Of a stretch of DNA of 64,000 nucleotides, positions 24,100 through 35,991 are shown in pieces; within the stretch, counting starts at the first letter, position 1; each line of letters begins with the position of its first letter. Both the position numbers and the translations under genes were made by a program. Source of the DNA: Promerops cafer (Eukaryota; Chordata; Aves; Passeriformes; Nectariniidae); the NCBI GenBank assembly GCA_013398275.1, contig VZSE01002350.1, positions 760-64,759 of the forward strand, written 5' to 3'. The notes under the pieces are model-generated. The model did no database searches. It was not told the origin of the DNA and saw nothing but the letters and a program-made list of their open reading frames with translations.

Positions 24100-24315
24100 A
24101 TTGTGGAGTTAGAGGAGATGAGGTGGAAGGGAAGAGCAATAAAATCAGAGAAGTTAAAAAAAGGAGGGGATGAGTGGGAAAAGAGAAGGAAGGACAGGAC
24201 AGAGAATGTTCATTCAAAAAGATACAGGAAAATACCAGAGGGAAAATAATAAAAACAAAGAGATGAAGAAAAACAAGAGAATGAGGAGAAGGTAAACAGG
24301 AAAAGAGAAGAGGAG
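24100..24315 (+). repeat. Purine-rich (GA-rich) stretch
   Basis: Over about 200 bases the + strand is mostly G and A with few pyrimidines, made of irregular GGAAGGGAAGAG- and AAAGAGAAG-like runs. It is not a simple tandem repeat. Confidence 0.6.
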
Positions 24316-25340
24316 TTTACATGAGCATTATTTTTTAAATTTACAATTGATCAGAGTTGGCAGAAATTAGCAGTTCTTTTTAATTATTTTATATTAAAAT
24401 ATTTTATGTTGTTTTTTATTATCAGTTATTTTAATTATCAGTGGGCAATCAGGAGTTTTCTGGTTTTGTTTGGAGGAGGGTAGGGGACTTTTTTCTCTGT
24501 AAGAGAGTAGAAGCCATGTGAGTATTTTTTTAAGTAGGAGTATACAAGTTATTTAATCACATCTATTTAATAATAAAAATAAGCTTCAAATAAGTTTGGT
24601 CTTTCTCAGAGCAAAAAGGTAAAGATACATTAATTATCCTTAATTACAAACACACAAAACAAATCTAAGACAAATTCACATGTATGTGTTCAGTGGGGCT
24701 CTAAATTAGGGCTGTATCCATCCAGGTGCTTCCATCTTTCAAGGAGCTCAACCCAGCTCTGGCATTTTAAGCAGTAATGTGCCCAGAGAAATTAAATTAC
24801 ACACTGATAAATGTCAACTGGGATATTAAATGTGTGTTACTTTGTGTCCTCTCTCTAGCAAGTCACCACTGGCTCATGAAATACCACTGGCAAGTGTGGC
24901 TGCTGGTTCTCACCATCTGTCTCAGGCCAGTGGCCACGGAAGCGTGCTGAAGTTCACTGCAAGGGAGGATACACTTCCCCTGGGAAATGCATAGATTCAG
25001 GGGAAATCCAAGTCCATCCAGACAAAGTGGGATACGCTGAGGGACAGTGTCAAAAACATTCCCAGCAGAAAGCCAAACCAATTTCCAGTGAGGCATCTGG
25101 AGTGAGGAAGAGTTTGTGAAGCACATGGACTTGATTCCTAAAGGAGCTTGAAAGGTAATAAAAAGAGTCATAAGGGGTTGAAAACTTTATTGCAGTCTAA
25201 GCTGACACATTAGAATAATGCATAAATTAGAATAAAGGTCACACTTTCTTTACCAAACCCTTGAGACATGTACAAATCAACTAGACAGTATATATCTCTA
25301 TTATAATTTATATTCTGATATTAAAAGTAAGAAGGTTAAA

Positions 25341-25367
25341 CACAAACAAACAAACAAACAAACAAAC
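25341..25367. repeat. (AAAC)n short microsatellite
   Basis: About six AAAC units followed by a C/A-rich end. A similar tract occurs near 49215-49250. Confidence 0.85.
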
Positions 25368-26497
25368 TCCCCCAAAACCCCAAAAAATGCAACACAAAAG
25401 AAAAGGCTTCCAAAAAGAAAATTGGAGAAAGGCTTTTCCAGGAGATAGCTCACCATGGAAAACTGATTTAATAAATGAACTTAACATACCTGCTTTGTTT
25501 TAAAGCATATATTTATTCCATATTCATCAGAGAATTTAAATCTGCATTACGCAGTGATTCAATAGAATCAAGGTGTACATACAAGATTAAACATGGGTTC
25601 AAATGCTTTGCTGAATCAGGGCACAGTTTAGGTATCAAGGAGCGGTAATTCTTCTCTCTCTCTGCACTTGCTAAATTTGATAGTGATGTGCAGGTTATAC
25701 CCCTTCCATGCCTCTCAAATTATCATCTGTGGGAGTACCACAGTGTGACTCTGACATACAGAGAAGTAATGAATACTTCATGAGACTCTCAGTAATTATT
25801 TAATCACAGCTCCTTTATGAGCTGATGGAATTTGTGTTGATACGAAGGCAAAATAACGCAGCACTGAAATGTAATAGTGAAAACAAAGCTAAAAGTAAAC
25901 TAAGTTACTATTAAAAGTAGGAGAAGCACAGATGAGAAATATGAAGTAGTGATTGAAAACACAGATATTTGAAAGATTTCATTAAAAAGACCAGTGTAAA
26001 AGAATAGACAAAGTGCTCAGTTCTGTGGTATGACACTACAATTCCTTCTTATGTAAATGATCAATTTTTTCCACAAATGTGCCATTAAATAACCTGAGAG
26101 TCAAGGCTAAACTAATCTACAAGTAGAATGCATAAGAAAAATAAGCATTTAAAAACCTGGCCTGAACTGCCAACTTTTATTTTTATAAACTTATTTTTTT
26201 TCTCCAAGAATATGTGCAGCAGAATGGAAACTAGGAGTAGTCAAAAATGAAATCTTTTCTTTGTCTATTAAACTGCTACCACCAAAGTTAACAGCCCAAT
26301 CAAGATTATTAACTCTAATGTTAACAACTTTAATAATTTTGTTACTTAGATTAATTGTATCTGAGATTTCTTTTTCCAAACCATTGTTATCATGACCAAT
26401 TTTATGTAGAATGAGTCAATATTCCAGATTTCATAACACCCATGTTCCAAGTCCCAATTCTCTGTGCTCATACTGCATTATTTATACTGTTCTAATA

Positions 26498-26572
26498 AGG
26501 CCTGATCTAAAGCCCTTTGAAGTAAATGAAAAGACTCCCACTGACTTCAAAGGACTTTCTATTAGGCCCAGA
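26498..26572. repeat. Fold-back (inverted) repeat, possible ancient amniote repeat
   Basis: Left arm AGGCCTGATCTAAAGCCC then TTTGAAGTAAATG (26498-26528) pairs with the right arm CACTGACTTCAAAGGAC then TTTCTATTAGGCCC (26539-26572) across a spacer of about 10 bases. The arms differ at several positions, so it is old. The phrase 'CTGATC-AAAGCCC-TTGAAGT-AATG' with its mirror is common in non-mammalian amniote genomes as part of a dispersed repeat; this family link is from memory and the exact family is not assigned. Confidence 0.6.
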
Positions 26573-28956
26573 GTATTTTCTTTGCAGGGCTTTTGTACTT
26601 GATAATATCTGATATGGTAACATTTGTGCCACCTCTCTCCCCTTCACCCTCACCCTGGGTGTTATTTTCTATATTTATGGGTTACTTATTATCTGGACTT
26701 TTTTTTGGTTTCATACAAGAATAATTTTAAAGAAGAATAACATTTTAAAAGCAAAAGATTGAAAAGTTGCACTTCAAGAGTGTCAAATTCAAATATTTTG
26801 AAAATAAAAAAATCATTTTGTGAAGACTGAAATATTTTAAATACTCAGTAAAATATTTACTCAGTATTTTAGGCTCTTTTTCCTGCAGGTTTCACTTGCA
26901 TTTGTGAATAGGTTTATCTTCCTCAATCCATATTTATATTAATGAGTTTTCAATGGGTGCCAAATATAATGCTTAGCCATAAAAATCCAACTGCTGATAA
27001 TTTCAGAGGAAAACAAACTTTTGCAATTCATAGAAATTGTTGCCCCTATTAATCTTACTGCCTATGATAATGATTTTGAAATAGATTTTGATAAAGATTT
27101 TGCTCAAAGTCCTGTATATCATGACTGAATTTTATAAATTTTATATTTCACAGTGAGTCCACTTTTGTTTAAAACCTTTTGGATGTATAGACCCAGTCTT
27201 TTCCTTCCCTTCGTCTAAATTAAAGTACAAGATTCACAGTCTTCCACCTTATCTCTTTTGCCTTTTGTGTAGTAAGATGTGGGTGTTAGCAAGAACATCT
27301 AGCTTCCTCTTTTTATGCAGTTAGGCGCTCCAAAATAATTTAGAGGAGGTTGTTTACCATGCAGTATACATGTAATCTTCATTACATTGTCATTATTTTT
27401 CATTCATTAGAGGATATCATTTTTCATTAGCATTTTTCAGGCCAGCAGCTTCTGGGGGATGTATTTTCTCTCTTACATACAAAATCTTGAGCAAATGCAG
27501 ATCAGTTCCTTTAAGATCAGCAGCAAATAACTATGTGATGTATAATGACACTATGTGGTTTGTTTTCTTGTACTTCCACTAGATGAACACCTGACTGCCC
27601 TGATGTTTAGATCGGTGGGCTACAGTTTAAAGGGTGTGAACCAAAGTGTACTGAAATCAGTAGAAATCTTTCAATTGATCAAAACGGACTTTTGGTCTGA
27701 AATTACACATCCAACAAATTAGTTTCACTTACTGTCAATCTGATATTATAGATTAATTTCTCTAATAGGGAAACTGTGAGCTAGCAATTTCAGTTTGCAT
27801 TTGTTAAAAGATTTATGTATTGTTTATAATGAAACCATGAGCACAAGGCATTTATAACAGAAGGTGCAAGTCAAGAAAGAGACATAAGTACTTCACAGAC
27901 CCTGTTTGGAAGGTTGTCTCTGGTAGTGAGCAGTGTCATGCAGATCAAATGGCACAATGACCTCAGTTTACCTCCACTCCCAAGCTAAAAGCAATGTCAG
28001 GTAAAAGGCAAACTTCAAAATACTTGCAAAATAATGCTGAGCCTAGCAAACTCCTTAAATAGAGCAAAGCCGAGGAGTGGAAATATGGTTATTCAAGGAC
28101 TCAACAACCCCACGTGCTGCAGTTCCACCCTGGAATTAACTAGAGACCTCGTTCCTTATGCCCTTAGAACCTCACAAGTGCGCTGGCTTCCAGCCAGCAT
28201 GGTGCCTCCTTAACTTGGAATGCAAAGGACAAGTAAACACTGTTTCCAAACTGTTCCTGTAGCAGCGGCTGAAGCTGGAAACCATCCCTAATGAACAGAC
28301 GCACCATTCTGGTCATCTGGCTGGACTGACACCAACTGATTCAATGCCTTCAGATTTGAAGATGAGAAAAGTTTCAGTTCTCTCATGTATTGATGTTATC
28401 TGTCCTGAAGGCTGTCATCTGGAGGGGAATTATTACAAGCAGCCAACCTGGAATTGCATTTGAGACTGTGGAGCCTGATATTTGTTCCTGCTGAGCACCA
28501 GGACAGTGCACACTGATTCATGGAAGAGAGAAACGTCATTATTCACAAAGAGTTTCCTCCAGCTGCATATGCCGTTTATCACTTTCAATCAGTACGAAGA
28601 AAGAGCAAGCTCAGGGCATGGCCACCATGTTCACCCTTTTAACAATTTCTAATTTACCAAACAGAAGATATTTATTTCTACTTTACAATAGCCTTGTGGT
28701 CAACTAAAAGCACTCATTTCATGTTATGTATTTCAGGACCCCAAATGACTCTATTATAGTCACAACAAAGGACCATCGAAAGTAACTTTGTGGGTACAAA
28801 GAGTTGGAAAATTCATCAGAATAGACATATCCATCTACCATACCTGCATGGCCACACAAATCTAATAAAACCAGAAATATATATATAAGACAGCAGAGAG
28901 AATTAAGATGCCCCTAATGCTTGCATTTGCAAAAAAGAGTGCCCAAAACCATTTGC
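26573..28956. other. AT-rich unique DNA, no gene recognised
   Basis: A short imperfect hairpin lies at about 26836-26868 (AAATACTCAGTAAA against TTTACTCAGTATTT). 28080-28350 is GC-richer than its flanks. No exon or repeat family is identified. Confidence 0.45.
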
Positions 28957-29310
28957 AGAATCAAAGGATAGCTGAGGTGGGAAGGGACCTCTGAGGTCAC
29001 GTAGTCAACCTCTCCTACACAAAGCAGGGTCAGCTAAAGAAGGTTACCTAAGACTCCATCCATTACCTTTTTTAAGATCTCTGAGGATGGAGACCGCACT
29101 ATCTCTCTACAGAGCTTGTCCCCATGTTCAATCAACCTTAGGATAACAGACTTTTTTCTTTACACTGAATTTTCTTTATTTCAGTTTGTGCCCATTGGCT
29201 CTTGTCCTGCCACTGGATACCTCGAAGAAGTCTCTTGCTCCATCTTCCTTAGCCTTCTCCATCAGGTATTTATACAACTGTCATCTTCTATCACATCCTG
29301 TCCCTTTTAT
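28957..29310 (-). mobile_element. CR1 LINE, 3' end fragment
   Basis: On the + strand the order is AGAATCAAAGGATAGCTGAG (decayed octamer tail), GTGGGAAGGGACCTCTGAGG, AAGCAGGGTCAGC, GATCTCTGAGGATGGAGAC, CAGTTTGTGCCCATTGGCTC and CTTCTCCATCAGGTATTTAT, which is the reverse complement of a CR1 3' end. The subfamily is the same as that of the copy at 59128-59456 and differs from the copy at 1-971. The 157-codon + strand open frame at 29116-29589 runs antisense through this element and is not a gene. The 5' truncation point near 29310 is uncertain. Confidence 0.88.
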
Positions 29311-30514
29311 GAACAGCAAAGCCCAAAACTAGAACAGCATTTTGACTGGGACCTTGCTGCTACCAAGAAGAATGGAAGATTTACTGAGAATGCTTTCCAT
29401 ATGAAAACCCTGCATGGAAGCACCAGATGTATCCTGCTAATAGAACAAAGACAGAGAGCCTTCAAAGAGGATGAGCAATCACCTGTTGCTTTGGCTCATG
29501 AAGGAGCTATGATATCAGCATGCACCCCTACTTTCACACCTCTGCATGATAAGGAGGGTGTCAGTTTTCTGAAAATGCATGGAATTTGAGTAGAAGTTGC
29601 TTCTAAAGCACCATGAATCACTTATTTTTAAGATGAGCAATCTCTCATCCCTCAGAACGTTATAATCAGATGCATCTCAGTCAGTGCAGAAATACAGGTT
29701 AGCCATCACAGACGTCTTCATCCTTCCTGAAGGAAGAAATATGTTCATTATAAGCCCAGTTCACCAATCCTTAGATAGACTAGGCAGATCAGCAGCAGAG
29801 TGCCCAGCAATACAAACCATGTCACACATACTGCAAGACTCCAAGTACGTGCAAAAAATCATTGTGGGTATCAGTGGTTAAAACAGATCAGAGCTGGAGT
29901 GGGCACTGCCTTATTTGGTTGGTGGTTTTCTAAGATTCTGATGATGAAACTTCAAGCCCTTCTGCGATGACACATGAAGATGAGACCACATCCAGAAGAA
30001 CAACCTTGTCTGTGGGTGGGTACATACATACATGGAGAATATATAAATACCTTTTTTCTTTTTTTTTCTTATTCTCAGACCCATCTAACTCGAGGGTGTT
30101 TTCTAGCCCAGTTTTGGATAAATGGAGGAACAATAGCTATAACACAAGTGATCCTCTCAGTAGGAATGAAAGTGACTCCAAGAAGAGTTTTCTGTGTCCC
30201 ATTGAAAATAACTTCACCTTTCTCATCTTGACCCACAAATTTGCCTCTTCAGGTCCTTTTTTAATGCCATCATGATTGTGTCTTTGTATCATCTTGCGCT
30301 GCAGTTTTTATAGTACAACCTTGCAAGAAAGAAAGTGAGTTTCCCAGGAACAGGATAAAGAAGGAGTGCTCTGATTTGCATGTAATGAGCAGAAAGGGAC
30401 CTTGCAGAGAGTGTCAAAATGAAATACTGCTTGTCCAAGTAATATTGTTTTCGTCTTTCACCCTGGCTGTGAAGAAGAAAGGTTGATCCCATTGTCTCTC
30501 ATCATAGGGGAATA
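29311..30514. other. Unique DNA, no gene recognised
   Basis: Short overlapping open frames on both strands at 29930-30280 have no known motif. A T-rich run lies at 30050-30070. Confidence 0.45.
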
Positions 30515-31412
30515 TCAGTTTGAGACCACCTGAGGAGCCTGAAGTTCATGGGATCCTGGGTGCCAGGGCCCTGAGGGAATAGGATTATATAGTTGCCAGA
30601 ACACTGTCCCTCGTATTTGAAAAGTCACAGCAGTCAGGCAAAGTCCCTGGTGAATGGAGAAGCAAAACACTTCACACTCATTTTTTTAAAAAATTAAAAA
30701 AGAACTACCAGCCTGTAAGCCTCCCCTCTGTGCTTAGTAAGACCATGGAACAGATCCTCCTGGAACATGAGTCAAAACACCAAAGACAGAAAGGTGATTA
30801 GAAAAAGCCAACAGAGCTTCACAAAGAGCAAATGGTGCCTGACAATGGAATGACAGCATCAGTGGGCAGGGGAGGAGCTGTGAATGCCATCTACCTGGAC
30901 TTCTGTAAGGCCTTTGACATGGCAGTCCACAACAATCTTACCTCTAAATTGGAGATATATGGTTTGATGGATGGACTGTGAGATGGATAAGGACTTATCT
31001 GGAAGGCTGCATCCAAAGAATTAAAGTCAACTGCTCAATGTACTGGTGGAAACCAGATAAAGACAGTGTTCCTCAAGAGTCCATACTGGGACCAGTGCTA
31101 TTTGATATGCTCATCTCCAACACAGGTAATGAAGCTGAGGACATCCTTGGCAAGTTTGCAGGTGACAACAAGCTGTGTGGTGGAGTTGATTCAATACAGA
31201 GAAGGGGCATTCAGAGGGACTTTAAAAGGCTTGAGTTGGGCCTGTGTGACCCTCATGAAGTTCAACGAGGCCAAGTGCAAGGCCAGGTTGAATGGGGGTA
31301 TGAGCAAGCTGGGGTAGTGGAATGTGTTCCCGGCCATTGCAGGGGGGGTCAGAAATAGATTATATTTCAGTGTCCCTTCCATTACAACCCATTTTATGAT
31401 TCTATATGATCA
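30515..31412 (+). mobile_element. CR1 LINE, RT region joined to 3' tail by deletion
   Basis: CR1 ORF2 starts about 30515 with GAGACCACCTGAGGAGCCTG, then GTGCCAGGGCCCTGAGGGAA. The RT domain follows: YLDFCKAFD (30892-30918), SVPQESILGPVLFD (about 31058-31104), a decayed FADD box (reads FAGD near 31157), and CDPHEVQRGQVQ (about 31246). After about 31320 it jumps directly to the 3' UTR/tail, with CATTGCAGGGGGGGTCAG, TCCCTTCCATTACAACCC and ATTTTATGATTCTATATGAT ending near 31412. Several hundred bases of ORF2 C-terminus are therefore missing. Stops and frameshifts abound, so the copy is dead and older than the copy at 1-971. Confidence 0.92.
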
Positions 31413-31984
31413 AGCTTGATCTGGCCCACATTTTTATTTATTTCCTTTGGGAAAACTCCTACCTTCTGTTTACCCACATGTATTCTAAAGAACAGGATTT
31501 TTAATGAGGAGAGTAAAATTGACATATTTGTGTTTGCAGTAACCAATCCTCCTCCACAGTTGAGATGGGGACAGTATTTAAATTACTTTTCTGCATCAAT
31601 ATTTTGGATTTCTGTAGCAGAAAATTAATTTGTTCTCTTCTCTGTTGAAAATAACTCAATGCATATTCCTGTATCCCAGCTGGAGTAGCAACAGAGGAGA
31701 AAGAAGCAACAGCACACCTAGATGAAGAAATAGGATACAGAGCTCTTCCAAAAGACAATTATATTTTCATCAGATCCTGATGTGTATTTCCCTGTGTGTT
31801 AAACACAATACAAGCAAAACTTGGAAGACAAAGTGGAAATAGTAATGAGCAAAAATAATTTTTATATTCATGCAACACAGGACAGTGCAGTGCAAGTAAA
31901 CAACAGAAGTAGTGTAGCTTTTCCTCTGATCCCTGCAAGAATATCTCCTTTCCTCTCACTTTTCATATTCCTATGTAAATATCT
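31413..31984. other. AT-rich unique DNA, no gene recognised
   Basis: Only short open frames; nothing else is recognised. Confidence 0.5.
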
Positions 31985-32060
31985 GCTGCTGATCAGCAAC
32001 ACCCAGGATGAAGAGGAGAATACTGGCCTAGATGGGCCTTATACTGTGAGCTACTCTCAT
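31985..32060 (+). mobile_element. Possible ancient CR1/L3-like 3' tail
   Basis: GAATACTGGCCTAGATGGGC followed by CTTATACTGTGAGC resembles the 'ATACTGGGCTAGATGGACC' tail of older CR1/L3-type LINEs found in amniotes. Only about 75 bases are recognisable, so this is tentative. Confidence 0.45.
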
Positions 32061-35000
32061 ATTTAGCAAGACCATGTTCATCCTTAGGTGCAGAGTCATG
32101 GCCATATGAATACTCTCAGAGCCATTGCATACAAGTTCAGTTCTCTTTGAGTCATGAACTACCAAAATAGACATAATCACAAAAATCTTCCTGCTCCCTT
32201 CCCCACACCAGTCGTAAAGTCCAAATTCTGTTTCCAAAAATAAAAGAAAAAAGAAATCACACCTATACTGGCAAAATTTTCACTCAAACCTTTTTACTTT
32301 AGCATTGAATTGCATTTTCAAAGCAGAACCTGTACTTGCAGATGTCTATCTTGTGATTACAGTCAGAACATAAACTTAAAGCCACATTGCTTGGCATTTC
32401 TTACTCAAAGCCTGGGTACAAAGCTACAGGTGCTTATGCCAGTGGCACATAATTTGCTCCTGCAGTGATATTGCCTGATTAGCCATCTGCTACTGCATCA
32501 AGAATTTTTTTACCTTCAGTTTAACCATGTCATGTTTTCAGTTGATCTGCATTTGGGTTTATGAAGGAACACTGCAGCAAAAGCACTAGTGGTTTATAAA
32601 GCTGGTAAAACCAGTGATAACTGTAGCAGGAAACAAAAAATGCAAATGAAAACATTTCCCTGTTGTCAGCTCTCTGAAAATGACAATACATTTAAAGGGG
32701 AACACTTCCTATTATCTCTACTTATATAGACATCATTACTTTGAAAGGGGTACTTGAGGTTACTGTACAAATTAAGCAAGTTCAGGCACTGAGTAAGGAA
32801 TTCATTTGCTTTTGATAATATTAAAAAACGAGGGCAGAATTCAGACTAGCGCACAAGTAGAGACCTCATGACAGGGAGGTACAGCACAGCCACAAGGAGC
32901 CTAAAGAGATGAAGAAAAACTGTCCTGTCCAAAGGAACAGGAATATTAATGTCCACATCAGAGTGAAGGCAACCATTTTCCTTGGTAGTTTCAGCCATCC
33001 CTACAGCCCTTGCTTGCCTGTAAATTTACTTATATTGTTGAACGTATTTGTTTCAAACCATCTGCTTAAGAGCAGGGGCTAATGGAAAATAGAAATGGCC
33101 TTGGAACAATTAATGGAAGGCAAGTGCCATTAAACGGGAAAAGATTGAGGAGCCAGATGGCTGGTGTCGACGCTGACTTACAGCTACAGAAACTTGCCCG
33201 ACTTTCCCTGCAGAGAGAACTGATTAGCTGTGGTGAAACTAGATTGTTAAATGCTCTCTCATAGCCTGTGTGTATCAGAGGGGAGAGAGAAGACCTCCGT
33301 AGTTTGCCCTAGATTTAAGGCTTGTTGTGTACTTTCAGAGCTTAGCAGAAAGTCACAGACTAATCTTCAAGGTGGATGAACAGCAGGCCGAGCAGACCAT
33401 ACAGTGCTCAGAAGAAAGCAAAGCATCATCACAATTTGCTCATATTTGCCCCATACTCTTCTTAAGATACGGGTCACTGTGGAGTGGTACTGAAGTTGGC
33501 TCCTCTCAATCTTTACTAGCTGAAAATTCAGACTTTATATTGGACCAGATCCTTATGTGGACACCAGTTGAAACCTTTTGTGAGAATTTGAGTTGTATTT
33601 GCTTGCAGGGAGAAGATCCCTTGATGTTTTCAGACCTTTTGGTAGAGCGAATCCAGAATAAAACCAAATCCCATCACACAAAATTGCATACTTTTTTCTG
33701 CAATTTAGAACTTCCTTTCACTTTTCCTTTTATTTTTTTTATAAGATTCCCAAATGTCCTTCCTCAGGTCAAAAGCAAGGAAAATAGATCCATAAAAGAG
33801 ATAGCTCAGACAACAGAATTTGTCTCCCAGCATGGGTATTGAGGTACCAGAAATCCAAACTGTTGCTGCTATAGGCTCAAGGAGATCCTGTTTGCCCATA
33901 TGTTTCAATCTGAACATTTATTCTTCCACAATCGTAAGATTCTGCCTGAATCTTAAATACTATTTATCATTCTGCAGGGCCCATGACTGAAAGGCAGAAT
34001 ATAGCCTACAGATCCAATAAATAAATCTTTTGGGAAAGAATTTTAACTGCATAAGAAATTTAATATAAATACAGAGGAATATATACTTTCATATATGTAA
34101 TGAAATTAAGAATTCACTAAAAGAAGTTCTGTTACCTGGCAAGTACAATCTAAGCTATTAATGTGTCACAAATGTGTTAAGATACAAATTAGGATTACTA
34201 TGAAAGGAGCTTGACTTTTACACATTTGTGTTCATAGATTTTAAAATGATACCAGAATCAACTTGTTAGCCTATGACAAAGTTTCCAGCTGGATTTCAAA
34301 CACATCCATTTCTAGAATGAAAAAATATGTTCTTGAAATATGCCATGGAAAGAAATATTATGGACAAAATAAAAATAAATAAGACATTTTTTTTTATTTC
34401 CAGCAGAGAATAAAGACCAGGAAAACATTGATTTTTTTATTTTTTTTTTAATTCCAATAATGCAAACATTAATATTACAGAAGTGACAAGAAGTGACTTT
34501 TCCCATGGGTAAGAAGGAAGCAGGAACAGAGGAAGGAGCCCAGAGAAACAAATTAATAAACATCTCTAGCACATGGGAAAGAAGCTACTATAAAGTCCTA
34601 GGATAGCTAAAGAAGTATCTCTTCATGGGGAAGGGAATCCATTTTTCTCCCATGCTTGACCATCTAATTGAAATATCAGCAGGTTAAACAGATAGAAAAA
34701 TAGAGAAAATAGGAAAACAGAGATGCTGCTCTAAGTAAGCATTGGTCCCGTTAAAATTTGAGTAAATTACTCATGTACTGTTGTCATGACCAAAGGGCCA
34801 CAGGAACTAGCAGTGCATTCTCTGGGTGTCTTTGTGTTCCATGAACAAAACGATTTTCACTTGGCAAGTGATTTTTAGTCACCTGATTTTGTTCCCTAGC
34901 AGTGATCAGCAGCTATCCTTGTGGGAAGCTGAGCTTATGCACTTGGAGTACCTGAACATTTTGGCCTCTATAGTGGTACTTATGCCATTGTAGGGATCAT

Positions 35001-35540
35001 GAGCAACAGCAGCCAGAGATATGATACGTAGCTTAGTTCTTCCAAAGAACAGCTTGAAGGTCTGTGGGGGATGTAAGGGAGACTCACCATGCAAAAGCAT
35101 GTCTTATTACCTTCAATTATGTGTATGTATGCCTTCATCAATAGCAATATTAGAAACCACCCACTGCAGTTCCTGAGGAAAAATGCCATGGAGATCATGA
35201 AAGTATTCCACCAAAATGCTCTATTTTTCCTGTAAAAGTCGAACCATCTGAGTTATATTAACGGTTCCATTAACATGATTCCAAACAATCTCTGCAAAAC
35301 TTACCAGTCTGAGTCCCCTCAATTTGGCTGGGCCAAACCCAAGAGTCTCAGCAGAAGTAAGGGTTTATAGTTACTGGTGGCCACGGGAGAAAAATTAATA
35401 TGTCTTCTGCCATGCATGCAAGGCAAGGGAACAGCCTGATGTAACTGTAAAGGTGAGGAATTGAGTCTGCTGTAGCTCAGATCTGCTGTGGCTTTGTCTC
35501 TTAACTCAGGAAATGTGACTGATTTGAAAAGAGTCACAGC
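32061..35540. other. AT-rich unique DNA, no gene recognised
   Basis: 33060-33290 looks like a conserved non-coding element by composition. 33327-33842 is a stop-free frame of 172 codons on the + strand whose first codon is TTG; it shows no domain, signal or splice context and is within chance expectation. T runs lie at 34389-34449. Confidence 0.45.
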
Positions 35541-35991
35541 ATCACAGAATCATTTAGGTTGGAAAAGACCTTCAAGACCACACAGTCCAACCTAACACTG
35601 CCAAGTTCACTGCTAAATGATGTCCCTAAGTGCCACACCTACATGTCTTCAGGGGTGGTGACTCAACCACTTTTCTGGACAGCCCATTCTAATGCTTCCT
35701 AACCTTTTTGGTGAATAAATTTTTCTTAATATCCAATTAAGATATTTATAATAATTTCTTAATATCCCTTGGTACAACTTAAGGCCTTTTCCTCTCGTCT
35801 TATTGCTTGTTACCTGGGAGAAGAGACCAGTCCAGACCTTGCTACAACCTCCTTTCAGGTAGTCATAGAGAGTTATAAGGTCTCCTCTGAGACTCCTTTC
35901 TTCCAGGCTAAACAGTCCCAGTTCCCTTTTCTGCTCCTCAAAAGATTGTTCTCTAGATCCTTCACCAGATTTGCTGCCTCTCTTTGGATGC
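35541..35991 (-). mobile_element. CR1 LINE, ORF2 C-terminal part and 3' UTR
   Basis: On the + strand: ATCACAGAATCATTTAGGTT (tail), GGAAAAGACCTTCAAGACCA, AAATGATGTCCCTAAGTGCC, GTGGTGACTCAACCAC, then TTCCAGGCTAAACAGTCCCA and GATCCTTCACCAGATTTGCT. This is the reverse complement of CR1 from about the LFSLEKRRLRG region to the tail. An AT-rich interruption with repeated TTCTTAATATCC at about 35725-35768 is a local duplication. The + strand open frame at 35769-36029 is antisense. It is 5'-truncated at about 35991, next to a T run. Confidence 0.9.

Larger units (their letters stand above)
21851..26497. other. AT-rich unique DNA; purine-rich stretch and one exon-like patch
   Basis: A T run lies at 22380-22392 and an ATT-rich tract near 22440-22460. 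24100-24315 is strongly purine-rich on the + strand. 24859-25154 has a pyrimidine-rich AG in front and AAAG/GTAATA behind, with an open frame lacking ATG at 24880-25119, but no known family. An AAAC repeat lies at 25341-25367. Confidence 0.45.

Noticed and set aside
29116..29589. 157-codon open frame, one of the longest in the window
   Set aside because: Its first part runs antisense through a CR1 and the rest has no motif; low stop density of antisense CR1 explains it.
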